From Strigops habroptila (lineage: Eukaryota > Chordata > Aves > Psittaciformes > Psittacidae), in assembly GCF_004027225.2 (NCBI RefSeq), contig NC_044291.2, positions 9,966,707-10,030,706 on the forward strand: a stretch of DNA of 64,000 nucleotides, given 5' to 3'. This document shows positions 1 through 12,444 of this stretch, piece after piece; position 1 is the first letter of the stretch; every line of letters starts with the position of its first letter. Below the pieces are notes generated by a model. That model was not told where the DNA came from and made no database searches. It saw only the letters and a list, made by a program, of their open reading frames with translations. The translations under genes and the position numbers were made by a program.

Positions 1-103
1 TTCTCCATTTGCTGCTCGGTTACTGGTGGAGGTACCTGCATGTACTGGGGTAGGCAGTGGATGCCTTGGGAAATAGCCACAGTGTCACAGAGCTGAAGCA
101 CAT
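1..103 (-). CDS. possible partial coding exon of an unidentified gene
   Basis: Read on the minus strand, this segment follows a plausible acceptor (…ctgcaaag at about 104-111) and is open for 34 codons to the window edge. It reads DVLQLCDTVAISQG followed by HCLPQYMQVPPPVTEQQMEN. The composition, with no stop and a clustered Pro/Gln motif, looks protein-coding rather than random. I do not recognise the family. It could be a downstream exon of the minus-strand gene whose possible first exon lies near 5.7-5.9 kb. The phases of the two segments do not join directly, so at least one other exon would be needed between them. The rest of the gene would lie outside the window. Confidence 0.35.
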
Positions 104-483
104 CTTTGCAGAAGGTATATGCTATGGAATGCGCAGAAAGTGTTAACTGCTGCTCCTACCTCTGTTTCCCAAAACATCCAAACACAAGGCATGAACTCCA
201 TCTCCCAAGACAAAAGCTTCATTTCCCCTAAGAGTAGAGGTCTGCATCTGAGCTACTTACCCAGCCTGCCTAGGGTAGAGGATTGGGCATCTCAAGAGCA
301 TGGTTCAGCCAGCTTCCGTTTGATGTTTATCTTTGGAGGAGACAGCTCGCAGCCCCTCACGTGCCCTCTGTACTCACAGGGGTCTGGATGCCTAATTCAG
401 TGCAGAGGGTCACTCCTGCCATGGGTGACACAACACTGCGTCAACCAACAGGAACAATTTGCAAACAACTGAGCAGCAGACAA

Positions 484-803
484 ATCCCAGACTGGTTTGG
501 GTTGGACGGGACCTTAAAGCTCCTCCAGTCCCAAACCCCTGCCACAGGCAGGGACACCTTCCACTAGAGCAGGTTGCTCCAAGCCCCTGTGTCCAACCTG
601 GCCTTGAACACTGCCAGGGATGGGGCAGCCACAGCTTCTCTGGGCACCCTGTGCCAGCACCTCAGCACCCTCACAGGGAAGAGCTTCTGCCTAAGAGCTC
701 ATCTCAATCTCCCCTCTGGCAGGTTAAAGCCATTCCCCTTGTCCCGTCCCTACAGGCCCTTGTCCAAAGCCCCTCTCCAGGTTTCCTGGAGCCCCTTTAG
801 GTA
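484..803 (-). repeat. CR1 LINE 3' fragment
   Basis: Reverse-complement CR1 tail. It starts with the antisense of the CR1 3' end (cccagactggtttgggttgg) and runs to the antisense of the aaacctggagaggggc block. It is 5'-truncated, like most avian CR1 copies. Confidence 0.9.
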
Positions 804-1948
804 TTAGAAGGCTGAAATCATGCACATTTGCAATGTGCAAATGTATCTGTTGGCTACTTCTGGATAATGAATACATCATCTATTCCAACTCCCTTCCCTA
901 CCTACTTCTGGATAATGCGTCTGTGAGCCTGAGTCAGGTTTATAAATGGTTGGCAACGAGAAAAACAGGCAGCACTTGAGCCAAACATTATGTTCAGCAA
1001 ATAAGGCTGTTTTGCCATAGACAGTTGCTGTTAGAACTCAGTGTCAGCACCCAGCGCTTCCCATCCCGTGTACAACTGCTACATGGGGTGGCAGAACACA
1101 ACAACTGACTTTCACCTCTAGAATCTAATTTTATGCCTAAAGAGCAGTCTCTAATAAAAGAGCAATGTTTTATTCCTTTCCCATCTAACTGCTCCTTAGA
1201 AAGTCGCTCTTACATTTGGCTCAACTGCTGGGAATGCTCCAAAGAAAGCTAATTACAAGGTCATCGCAGTGCATTGCATTCAGTGGCATAACTCCGAGTC
1301 ACCAGTTCAATGCTTCCCCCCCTTCCACCCTGGAGTAACTCATTTAACAAGGGTGAAGAAAAGCAGAAAAAACTGGACAGACTCCCAGTGCATAAGACTT
1401 AATGGGGAGCCAGCATTTCCAAACTGTCCTGACTTCTGGGTGTGAGTTCTCTTGGGAATGGTGACAAACTGGACACCAAAGGTCTTCCTGTCACTTTGGG
1501 AAATGCTGCTTACCAGCCACACAGCCCTCGAGCAGGAGGAGAGGAGCCTGAAACTGTTTGGAGGCTTCCCAGGGTTGCCCACGCAGAAGCAAGTTTCATT
1601 CTTCCCCCAAGAAATCTACTCTCCATCTACTCAACCATTGGGAAGAAGAAAGAAAAGTCACTTCACTGCGTTGGGTGGCAAAAGCCTCGTCCCACCTCTG
1701 TTGATCCTGCTGCTGGCTGAGGTGTTTCCATCCTTGTTCGTCACCACACAGGGATGGACTCCCAAGAGGAAGGGGCTTGTTCCTTCTCATCACACGAAGG
1801 CTCAGTGAGGAGAAGCAAGCTGCAGGTTGCAGATCACGGTGCCTGGAGGATGTCTCATGCCGGATGCTGCTGCGAGGTGGTAAGTGGGTGCAGACCTCGT
1901 GAGGGATGGGTGCCTCTGGCTCCGTCATCTCTCCCCACGCTCCCAGCA

Positions 1949-2070
1949 GATGCATCCTCACGCTTTCCGGATGATCCGCCCTGGTTTCCTCCAGTCCCTG
2001 TACCTCTCCCTGCGCACCGAGTGCACCAGCGGCCTGGAGAAGCTGGAGTGGTTTGATCTGGTGGTGTTGC
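1949..2070 (+). other. exon-like segment, unassigned
   Basis: A pyrimidine-rich acceptor (ctctccccacgctcccagcag) is followed by about 40 open codons reading MHPHAFRMIRPGFLQSLYLS and then LRTECTSGLEKLEWFDL. A usable donor (cta|gtgagg) follows. The peptide looks like coding sequence but I cannot name a family, and no partner exon was found on the plus strand. It may be a real exon, a decayed pseudogene exon or chance. Confidence 0.2.
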
Positions 2071-3611
2071 TAGTGAGGAACAAAGTGAGACAGGGTTATA
2101 CTGGTGTGGGGCAGAGCTGAGGCACATCTCCTGCATCTGGACTGCAGGGACCCTGGTAAGCCACTCCTATACAGCTAAGTGGTGATGGGGACCCTCCCTG
2201 TGCCAGCTGCTGGAGGTCTTGGGGAGCTGCTGAACTACAAGTGCACAATCGTGAGCTCAGAACCCCCCAAACAGCCTGTCAGAGCCCCAAGGACTGTTCC
2301 CTCTGGCCAGGCGGGTCACTTGGCTCTCTGAAACTTCTACTTCCAATATCTTTGAGCAGTTTTCCTTAAACTCACTCAACCCAACAACATGCACGCCTGG
2401 CACTTTGGGCTTTTGCCACCCTTGTAACAGTCCATGTTCCCTCAGGGGGTTATCCAGGGTGAGAACCAACCACACCACATGCAGAGATGCCCAGGACACT
2501 CCAGGCTGCAGGAGCAGTGGGGCCAGGTCCACCTCGGCCTCTTCTGCGATGACTTAATACTCAGCCCCACTTGCCCTGGGCATTTCCACTCTCCCTAGGC
2601 ACTGTGTCTCAGGCATTTCTTTCCTTCCTCCTGGCTAACACCTTCACTACCTCTTTTTATATCTAGCTTTTGCTAGTCTGGCACAGTGACCATGCATGTT
2701 CTCCTGCCAGAGCAGAGGGTGATGTGGGACACGACGGTGTCTGTAGGAATTTGCAGTGAAATTCCTACAGAGTGAATTCCCCTCCACATCTCTGCATAAA
2801 GGACTGGGTACGGCTGTTAGAGACCTCTTTTCATATCCAGCTCAGAGTCCTTCTCCTGTGATCCTAGTGGTCAATAAACACCATCCATATCCTTTCCCCT
2901 GTGCCCATCAGCGGTGGAGGCAAGGCTCCTGGAGAGCAGAGCGATGTGGGATTCCAGGAGTGGTGGACGAATGGAGCAGGGCGTGGGGAGCGCCAGCCAC
3001 GCCAGGAGCGGAGGAAGACAGCGCTGTGGGAAAGCTGTGAATGTGAGAAAAGCTGCTTTACAACAGCTTGTTACTATTCAACAGCCACGGGAGGAGGAAG
3101 AGCCCCGCAATCCCTGCCTGCGCTGAGGCTGCAGCCAGGGGAGCGCTCCCATGTCCTCATTAACTTGCTGCTTTGTGACTTCATTTCCTAATTGGTTTTC
3201 GAGTTAATTACTTTTGCCAGGGGAGGTGGCAGCTCAGGCCCTGTGGCAGGAGATCAAGCCTCCCCTCCACAGTTCCAGGCCATGCCAGGAAGCAGAGTGG
3301 CCTTAATCCATCTCTTCCAAGGAGGTCTTGCTGGTGGCTCACGTTTAAGCTCTTAGGGGAAGGGTTTGGGTGACTAGCTTGGAAAGGAAAATCCTTCCTA
3401 AAGTGTGAGCAATCCATGGATCCCAGACTACACCAGCCTCTCGCTCTCATTCCTCCCAGCTGCAGATGGTACCCGGCAGCGCTGAGTGTGCACGGGGGGA
3501 GCAGACATCACATTCCAGCACACAGGAATGAGCTCACCCGGGTGCCCCAGATCCGTGCTCCCAATCTGGTGCAGGTGTGGGCGTACAGACACTTCCTGAC
3601 AATTCAATCCA

Positions 3612-3661
3612 AGCTGATATAGCAGCTTGCTTTATACTTTCATGTTTGTGCTATATCAGCT
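3612..3661. repeat. perfect 13-bp inverted repeat (stem-loop)
   Basis: The arm agctgatatagca (3612-3624) is exactly complementary to tgctatatcagct (3649-3661), with a 24-nt loop. The stem does not extend well beyond 13 bp, so it is short for a microRNA precursor. Confidence 0.6.
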
Positions 3662-5729
3662 GCAAGAGGATGGGTGATTCTTGGGCTGGGCTGCAGTGGA
3701 GGGATGGCACCTGGTCCAGCATTAAACCAACTGGTGTGAACCTCTCTTGTGAGCTGGTTTTGTGCTGTGGCGCTCCTGGCCTAAAGCGAGGCACAAGGAA
3801 GCTTCCTGCACTGCTGAGCCACGGCTTGAACTCTTTGGAGAGCCAGGCCACAGATGTGGCAACCACTTCTGAGCATTTTTTAAGCCCAAGCCCATACTGA
3901 TGGGTGGAACATCTGGCTCCAGCTGTGCTCTCTGAGCACTGGAAACCTGCCCTCTGGGGCTTATCACTCAAGAAAGCTTCAGCATCATTGCAGTGGGGGT
4001 GCATGGGCCCAGGCTACACTGGAATTGGGGCATCCATGCAGTACAATCGTAATTCCACCAAGATGATACCAGTTCGTGTTGTAATTTTGCAGATTCTGGG
4101 CACGAAGCTTCACTTGTTCATGGTGCAACCTGTGAATGACCCGTGCAGCGCACACAGACCTGGGGGCTCTGCTTTCCCAAGCTGGCTGGACTCAGGAGGG
4201 GGTTTAGGGCAGGGACAGGCTGTGCGATCTACTTGGATGGAGATGGCTGGGATGCTCCAGGGTGCAGGGCCCTGTACAACTCATCCAGCTTGGTCCCACT
4301 TCCCCAAATGAGGCTGGGTTAGATGGCAACCCCTGGAGATTTTTAATGGGGTACCTAACTCCCTTAGGTCCTCTTAAAACCCCCCATAATCATTCCCATG
4401 ACACTAATCCTGGCTGTTTGATGCAAATTGCTTGGTGGCCTCTAGTAAATAAGATGATTCCTTTAGGTTTTCTACATTGCATCTTTTTTGCTAGCACAGG
4501 GGTACCTCAGTGTCAGTTATTGCCCAATGCCTCCCTGCACTCCTCCCTAACAGCAGGAAATCTGCCTCTAACCTCAGTTATCATCAACCAGCCCTGTCGC
4601 CTTCAAGCTATTTCTGCTCTGGAGCTGTCTCCACCCATGGCTGCGTTCCCAGGGCTCATCATTTCACTTGTACCACACCAGACAGTGCAAGGTGCACTTC
4701 AGCTTTGCTGGGCTGGAAAAGCAGCCAGTGAATTTATCCCTGAGCTGCAGATGGAGAGGCTGGTGTCTGCTGGCTGCTGATCTCCAGCAAGCCACGGCGG
4801 CATCCTGGCTCCTGCTTCCTCTTGGTGGTCTCACCTATGCGCAGCACCAAGCACCGTGGGGCTGGAATTGCGGAGGGGATTGCTGCATGTCAGAGGATTA
4901 GGATAAGGAGCTGTGAGCTCTGCATGCTGCTGCAGCTGTCAGACCCAGAGCAAACTGGGTCACAGGCATCTTTTCAGGTCCAAAGCTATGAGGTGTTGAT
5001 CTGACATTGCCCAAAATCTGGCAGGAGGTGAATTTTGGGTGGTGGGGTGTGAGTTTCTAATCACACAGCTGATGGAAAGCTGTCAATATATCTTTCTTTA
5101 TAAGACCCCAACAATATTAAGACCAATTATTACAAGTGAACAAGATGTAAACAGTATTTGCAGAAACATATCTGAATTTTAAGGACATGCAGTGTTTATC
5201 TTTTATGCCCTTGTTTCTCCAGCTCTTTCCTGTTGTTGGGCAGAAAACAAGGCAGGGATTAGTGTAGTGGGCACGGCCCAGAGAGTGGGAGGAGACGGTG
5301 AGATAGTGACATGCACGCTAGTGATTTAACATGAGAGACTCGGATCGTGAGGAGTCTCTAGAGGCTTGTGCCTCATTGATGAATATCACACATGAAGTAT
5401 AGCTCCTTGTGCTATCCACAGTTTTCCAGGTATGCTGATGGGGAACCTGAGTCACAGGAAATATGCTGAGTTACAACACATTTCCACACACAAAAACCCC
5501 AAATCACAGGCGTTTTATCTGCAAGTGTGTCAAATGCACAATCTGTGCAGACAATACAGGCTCAAAAGATTAACAGACCTTAATCCTACCTCTGTGCATT
5601 CACAACCAATGGATGATACCCACACATACACAGCTATAAGGACAGAGGTACGCACACGAAACGCAGTCCTCCCCATCAAAGCACACCTGAGCTATTCCCC
5701 TTTTGGGTGCATAACAGGCATTAACTCAC

Positions 5730-5899
5730 CTAGAAGACCAAACTGGACTCGCCTGCTTCTTTGGCTTGGCTATCTGCTTCTGGTACTCCATCCAGCCACT
5801 CACCAGCTCGTGAAGGATCATCACATAGAGGAGGAAAATAAGAATCCTGGGATCCATCCGTGGCACTTCGGGGTCTGCTTCATCGGGTCCAGGTGACAT
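5730..5899 (-). CDS. possible first coding exon of a single-pass membrane protein (partial)
   Basis: The minus-strand frame opens with MSPGPDEADPEVPR and then MDPRILIFLLYVMILHELVS, followed by a Lys-rich stretch ending KQIAKPKKQASPVWSS. It stops at a good donor (tctag|gtgagttaa) in phase 2. The hydrophobic run ILIFLLYVMIL preceded by an acidic stretch and followed by positive charges fits a signal anchor or membrane segment. Two in-frame ATGs are available, at 5,897-5,899 and 5,855-5,857; neither has a strong Kozak -3 base. GC-rich, CpG-containing DNA at about 5.9-6.3 kb could be its promoter. I do not recognise the gene, and its remaining exons would lie towards position 1 or beyond. Confidence 0.35.
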
Positions 5900-6935
5900 T
5901 GGATCAAGACCAAGGGGAGGCAGCCGGCGGGGTGCAGGTCTGGGAGCTGGAGGGGTGCGGAGGCTGCTGCTGGAGAAGAGCCTTTGCGGGCTGGGCTTTG
6001 TGCAGAGTGAATTAGCGCTGTCGGAATCTCCCGGGGGGATGAGAGGCTGGTGCCTGGGGCGTGGAGCAGCACAAACACAGCTGCAGGGGCTACGGATGCT
6101 TCCTTTCACGGGGAGGATCACATCTTGTGAGACTCCATCCCTCCTGTTCCCCTCTCACTCGTGCTTTGTCTGCATCACTCCGCAGCTATGAGCTCCCTGC
6201 ACTTGGATGGCAGGAGCAGCCCTGCGATCGGCGCGGGGGGAGAGCCGGCTGCGGAGCCGGCACCGGGAGCACCGGGAGCACCGGCTGCCTGCGAGGAATG
6301 AATTAAACGCCCTCAGTGGCTCGGGATTCTCCGGCTGTCTCTTCTCTGTGGCTCAGGATTTGGGCTGTGCTGAGCCAGTGTTGATTGGGAGTGTTTCCAA
6401 GTATTCTATTGCTGAGAAACCTTGTCTATTGCTCACTTTTCTCACACAGGTTTTGTTCTCCCTGTTATTATTCCTTACCTAAACCTTCAGATGCTGTAAA
6501 GCTCTGGTGGGGTAACTGGTGTGCAGGAAACACTGCTGCCACAGCTTCCAGTCTTTTCCCTGCCACAGCTCCTCTCCCAGCCCCTCGACCTCTTTCTGTT
6601 TAGCAGTGTAGGATCACACTCCAACAATACCTTGTGACACCAAATCCCCCCAGCATCTCCCTTCCTTCCCCCATGGAGAGCCCCAGGACACGAGGCAGTA
6701 CATATGCCTGGTATATCTTGCAGGACAAAAGCATAACCCACTCTTGTTTAGACACCTGCGTAAGTAGAACAAGAAATTGCTCCCAATTCTAAGACCATCT
6801 TACTCAAAATTCAGGTTATTCCAGTGAAATTTTTCAATAAGTGAAACAGTAAACCCTCAGCAACTATTTAGTTACTAGGATCATCTAGAAGCAAGAAGGC
6901 AGATTGATCAACCTACCTTTGCTTAAGGGAGCTGA

Positions 6936-7273
6936 AAGAGGCCTGTACCTAAAGGGCCAACAAGAAACCTGGAGAGGGGCTTTGGACAACGGCCTGGAGG
7001 GACGGGACAAGGGGGAATGGCTTTAACCTGCCAGAGGGGAGATTGAGATGAGCTCTGAGGCAGAAGCTCTTCCCTGTGAGGGTGCTGAGGCGCTGGCACA
7101 GGGTGCCCAGAGAAGCTGTGGCTGCCCCATCCCTGGCAGTGTTCAAGGCCAGGTTGGACACAGGGGCTTGGAGCAACCTGCTCTAGTGGAAGGTGTCCCT
7201 GCCCGTGGCAGGGGGTTGGAACTGGATGAGCTTTAAGGTCTCTTCCAACCCAAACCAGGCTGGGATTCTATGA
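6936..7273 (+). repeat. CR1 LINE 3' fragment
   Basis: Sense-oriented CR1 tail running from the aaacctggagaggggc block to the diagnostic 3' end gggattctatga. It is nearly identical over most of its length to the other copies in this window. Confidence 0.9.
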
Positions 7274-8852
7274 GCTGCACCAATTCAGTGCAGAGAAGGA
7301 GGTCCAGATGAGGGGCAGATATAGCAACCCCTGTGATCTTCAACTCCACAGCTCCTCCATGAACACAGGGACCACTGGGCTTGCTCCCCACACAGAGCAG
7401 GGCTCAACGTGCTGGTCACTGTGGTTCTTCAAGGACAAGTGTGACAGCCACGTAATACACAATGTCACAGTAAATGTACCACGAGGAAGCTGCTTCCTAC
7501 CAAATCAGGTTACATTACCTGTGGGTTTAAAACCGGAGGTTAGAAGTTTCTCAGGAACTTTTGCCCTTGGGTATGTAACTGCAGACAAGTGTACAGAAGC
7601 AAGAGGTTTCAATAGCTGTCTATTAAACACCACTCTAATGCCCATTAGAGGATGATAATTACACAGTGCATATTTAATAAACCCAACAGCAGTATCAGTG
7701 TCCCAGTCAAATGTGCACCTCAAAGTAGGGTGTGACTTTCCCTCAGCTAACTAATGTTCTTTCATTATGACTCCAGAAGTGCTGAGTAACTCTCTATATT
7801 GGGAGGAGAGGATCTCATGGATGGGAGTGAGCAAGTGAATGAAACCAGTGGGGTCTGGAGGTGTTCCAGCAGCTACGAAAACCGGGATACTTAAGGTTCT
7901 CCACCAAAGGATAACGGAGCCGTTCCTATAGCAACAGAGAGAGTTGCCAGGCTGCGGGAGATGGGTTCTGATGCTTGGTACAAGTCATTCGTAGTGAGGG
8001 AGTTTAGACTAAAGACAACACTGATATTTGATGTTTGATACATATGCAATTAGCAGTGAGTAAAGAAAACGTGACTGCTTTGTTCCAGGGGAGAGCAAAA
8101 AAACAGAGAGATGATGGGGTGAAGCAGCAGGATAACTCATTGCAACTTGCTCCTAGTTTTGCATTAGGGGCTCCATCTTATGAACCCAAAATCATTTATA
8201 AACATCTCCTTCTTGCTGGACATCACAGTCCTGATTGACTACTGCTCCTTCTAAAAGCCACCAGACTGCCTCTGCCGTTTTACATCCTCAGTGCTCAAGA
8301 AAACATCTCCTAGGGCTGAAAATCTTTGAGTCTTGAAAAAGTTACTCAAACTTTAATACACAATTGTTTGCTAAAAATTTCACCAGTTTATCTTAATACT
8401 ACGTAAGGTAGAAAAGCCACAACCCATGAGTTACTGCCAGAGCTCACAGCTTTAATGCAGCACTTGGTTTCCAAACAGCTGGGTGACTGTCACAGGTAAG
8501 TTTTTTGACAAATGATTCAGAAAAGGAACTGGAAAAGCTGATTTTAGGGTGATTAAAGCCCACTTTGGGACGGGAAGATGGGCTGGGAAGTAGATGCGGT
8601 GCTGAAGAGCCACTCGAGCAGCCATGGGGCTGTTCCCCATCTGCCCTCAGCCTGCACTGGTGCATGAATTCAGCCCAAGGGCACAGCCTTGGTGTTGGCC
8701 TGGAGAGGTCTGGTGAGAGCAGAAGCGCCTGTGTGGGTCCTTTGATTTGTACAAATACTGTCACAGTAGAGACAAGCAGCAGACAGCAAACTCAGTGGGG
8801 ACTCCTAAGGGCTTGCAGCACTTAACACTTGGGCTGTGCACACTTTTACAGC

Positions 8853-9044
8853 CTGGTTTGGGTTGGAAGGGATCTTAAAGTTCATCCAGTTCCAAGCCCC
8901 TGCCACGGGCAAGGACACCTTCCACTAGAGCAGGTTGCTCCAAGCCCCTGTGTCCAACCTGGCCTTGAACACTGCCAGGGATGGGGCAGCCACAGCTTCT
9001 CTGGGCACCCTGTGCCAGCGCCTCAGCACCCTCACAGGGAAGAA
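8853..9044 (-). repeat. CR1 LINE 3' fragment, short
   Basis: Antisense CR1 tail beginning cctggtttgggttggaaggg and ending abruptly after ctcacagggaag, so only the last 190 bp or so of the element are present. Confidence 0.88.
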
Positions 9045-10279
9045 GATAGTGACAGTCAACAGGACAAGACATATGCCAATAAAATGTGTATACAAGGCTA
9101 TCATGTAATATGGGCACCCAAGTGCTGAAGCAGACCTTACTTGCAGGCCAGAGCCTTCATCTGCTTCTGGAGTTGTCCATCATTCTGCAAATGGCTTTAA
9201 TCAGGAGCCAGCGCTCCTCAGATGCATCATGTCTCATTCCTGCTGTTTCCAGACAACTCTGCAAAAAATGCAAATAGGTCAAACACGGATGAAGTTTGTG
9301 TGAAAGAAGTGGCATGGAAAGAAGCTTCTCCAAGCCTGAAGTGAGAGGCAGCAGGACCTGAGGTGAGGTCAGAGAGCCTGGAACTCAGGTGGGCTCTGAA
9401 GAACAAAAGCAAATGAAAAGCAGGCTCTGGAATACAAAGTTTAGTTGGGCAGAAACCCATGCAGAGGACACCTCTTTCCACTCACAGTTTAAGCAGACAC
9501 AAAAGGAACGGTGACAAAGCTGGGCCACTGATGCATTCATAAAATCTCATTCTGAAGCAGTAGAAGCAGCAGCATGTGCAGGTTTGTGATTCCTTTGTGA
9601 GTCCAGGGTGGAAATGGGGCACTCAGTCCAGGTAGTTGGGCTGGAATAAAAACCCAGAGTACTTGAATAGTTACTGAGCCTTTCTTCCTGACTGCTGCAG
9701 CATTCCCATTCTTTTGGGCTGTGTACTGTTGGAGCAAAGGCGCTGAGGAACAGGACTATGTCATTCTGCTACTTAGGGCCTATTCCCCTCTCTGCTGGGT
9801 GACAATCTGGGCCTCTTTACTACTAAGGAGATTTAAAATACAGAGGCGGGTAGACGCCAGTATTTATATTCATTGCAGCCCCAAGGGCAACACCAAAGAT
9901 CACCTTGCTTCAGTTTCCATGGAAGCACCCATCACCCCTCTCTTCTACCTTCTTCTTGGAGGGCAGCATAACTAACAGACTGGAAACCCACCCTTCCAAG
10001 GCTCACCATTGACCCAGAGCTCACACAATCTCCAAACTGCATCACAATTGTTTTGTTACAGTAAGTCAGGGTTGACCTAAACTGTGTGTTTGACCTGTTG
10101 CATTTACTGGCTTTTTAGAAGGAACTTCTGAGCTTCACTGAAAAGACGGTGACCAGCGTTACCCTTGCACGGGGCCCAAAGACTGCAGGATTCCTCTAGC
10201 TAACAGGATGACCAAGGACTAGAAACATCAAACCTGCCCACACAGCCCAAACTGAAAGATCAGGCCAAGCAGCTCCTAC

Positions 10280-10327
10280 AACAGGCCATGGCATGGCCTG
10301 TTGGCATCCATGGAATCCATGGATTCC
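10280..10327. repeat. two adjacent palindromes
   Basis: aacaggccatg/gcatggcctgtt (10,280-10,302) is an inverted repeat with 10-11 bp arms and almost no spacer. ggaatccatggattcc (10,312-10,327) is a perfect 16-bp palindrome 9 bp further on. Confidence 0.7.
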
Positions 10328-10854
10328 TGTGGCATCCGGAAGATACAGGGAGACCCCCCAGGCTGCAGTCAGGCCAAAAGCACCTGCAAGTGGAAATACT
10401 TCTATGTAGATACAGTGTGAGAAAAGGTGGATCTGGGGTCTCAGGGTCTTCAAATACCCAAGGCTGGACCCTATTAGCTGCAGGGATACTTCCTGCATCT
10501 CTATGCACACATGTCCTCAGCCAGAGCTCACGAGTGCCGTCCTGCTGGGACAGGTGAGATGGAAAACAGATTCCCTTCTCTGCCCTTTGGCCACTCTTCA
10601 AGGAACCTGCTTGTAAAAAAGCCCTCTGTAATTATATGTTTAATCACTATTGAGATTAAATCTCTGTATCAGAGTCTGTGGTGCTCATTTGGAGCAGACC
10701 ATGGGCTGGTAACAAGCCTGGCTATGACCTACTGGACCTGATGTTTTGTTGTTGCTGCCCAGGCTTTGCTTCACAGGTCAGTAATGACCCTGCCCCAGCA
10801 ACTCTGAAGTGGGGCTTCATGGGCAGTTCAGAGGAATAAACATCACCTGCAGAC

Positions 10855-11390
10855 TGGTTTGGGTTGGAAGGGACCTTAAAGCTCATCCAGTTCCAACCCG
10901 CTGCCACAGGCAGGGACACCTTCCACTAGAGCAGGTTGCTCCAAGCCCCTGTGTCCAACCTGGCCTTGAACACTGCCAGGGATGGGGCAGCCACAGCTGC
11001 CCTGGGCACCCTGTGCCAGCGCCTCAGCACCCTCACAGGGAAGAGCTTCTGCCTCAGAGCTCATCTCAATCTCCCCTCTTTCAGTTTGAACCCATCACCC
11101 CTTGTCTTATTGCTACAGTCCCTGATGAAGGTCCCTCTCCAGCATCCTTGTAGCCCCCTTCAGACACTGGAAGCTGCTCTGGGGTCTCCACGCAGCTTCT
11201 CTTTTCCAGGCTGAACAGCCCCAGTGTTCTCAGCCTGTCTTCATACGGGAGCTGCTCCAGCCCCTGATCATCCTCGTGGCCTCCTCTAGATTTGCTCCAA
11301 CAGCTCCGTGTCCTTCTTATGTTGAGGACACCAGAACTATACACAGTGCTCTCCTTCCCCTCTCACTGACACCAGTGCTGCCTTCCTAAG
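10855..11390 (-). repeat. CR1 LINE 3' fragment, longer copy
   Basis: Antisense CR1 copy that extends further 5' than most others here. After the common tail it continues through antisense blocks such as ccaggctgaacagccccag and gaggacaccagaactatac, typical of the CR1 region upstream of the conserved 3' end. The exact 5' limit is uncertain. Confidence 0.88.
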
Positions 11391-11458
11391 CTCAGTAGTA
11401 GCCTAACTGATCTGGAACCAGAGAGGAAATAGAGCTGCAAACAGAGCCAGAAGAGAGC

Positions 11459-11488
11459 AGATCTCAGCAGATCTCAGCAGATCTCAGC
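11459..11488. repeat. 10-bp tandem repeat, three units
   Basis: agatctcagc occurs three times in perfect tandem. Confidence 0.8.
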
Positions 11489-12444
11489 CTTAACAGCAGA
11501 CAGGAAAATGGATTTTCAGAGTTAAAAAGAAAAAAGATGTACTGCAGAATCTGTCGGCAGCTTCCACAGCCTCACACAAGTCAACAGTGAATAAAAGACA
11601 ACAGACGCTCTGAGACATAGTTATTCAGAGGATTTTGAATTGCTTCTACCTACAAATGTGATTGGAAACGTGGCAACATGAAACTTGCACGCTTCATCAC
11701 CAGATTGCTTTGTATCAGATTGCTCATGACTCAGCTCTAGGGTTTTATAAACATTTCACCACTTTTCATTCTGTTAACCCTGATCAGACAACACAGCTTT
11801 GGCACAGCAAACTGATGCTAGTCTGAGGGGAAAACATACTATTAATAATAATTGTGTCCTAAGTTCTGGACTGGTTTTCTACAACGATACAAGAATTGGC
11901 AAGAGTTTAGTGTGACTCAAGCTGGAGGACTGGTTACAGGGGTTATCTTTCTTACTTCATTGCATAGACAGAACCTGCAGGAGATAAAGGCACAGATACC
12001 CACTTCTGGGCTGCTGCCTTTAGCACAAATGAAGAAGCTGTGGTCAAATACTGATGCTTTTCTTCTTCCCTGAGCAGATCAGGGGCAGTAGCAATCTATA
12101 AGCCCAGGTGAGATACCTTTGCCCCTTGTGCAATTGTTTTGCAAGAAAAGGAAGCTGGTTTCACTGCATCCATTTGTTCAGCTTTGTCCTTCTCATCAGA
12201 CTCCCCTTGCAGGTCCAGCAGGCCAAAATCCACCCACACTGATGGTTTAGTTGCTTTCTGTGAAGTTACCCTTCAAGCTGGACTGAGCCTGTTATCTTTA
12301 GTATGGTCTCTGCATGCTGATGGATTCTCTATTCAGTGATGATCCTTCTTGCACTCCAGAGGATGGTATTAGCCAGGTTTAAAATTTTCCTACAAAGTAA
12401 GAAGCTTCCCAAAATCAGTGTCTTCTGCCAGAAAAATGTGATTG

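Larger units (their letters stand above)
104..5729. other. non-coding stretch (intronic or intergenic), one CR1 copy
   Basis: Apart from a CR1 copy near 0.5-0.8 kb and one unassigned exon-like segment at 1,949-2,070, I see no gene here. The open frames are short, lack paired splice sites and do not resemble known proteins. If the segments at 1-103 and 5,730-5,899 belong to one minus-strand gene, this is its intron space. Confidence 0.4.

Noticed and set aside
574-807. Open frame starting MLQAPVSNLALNTARDGAA, recurring on either strand at 6.9, 10.9, 15.0, 17.7, 25.6, 31.9, 57.7 and 62.0 kb
   Set aside because: Each copy lies exactly within a CR1 3' fragment, mostly antisense to it. The shared frame is a by-product of the repeat, not a gene family.
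5432-5896. 154-codon plus-strand open frame
   Set aside because: Overlaps the better-supported minus-strand membrane-anchor exon and shows no domain or splice evidence.
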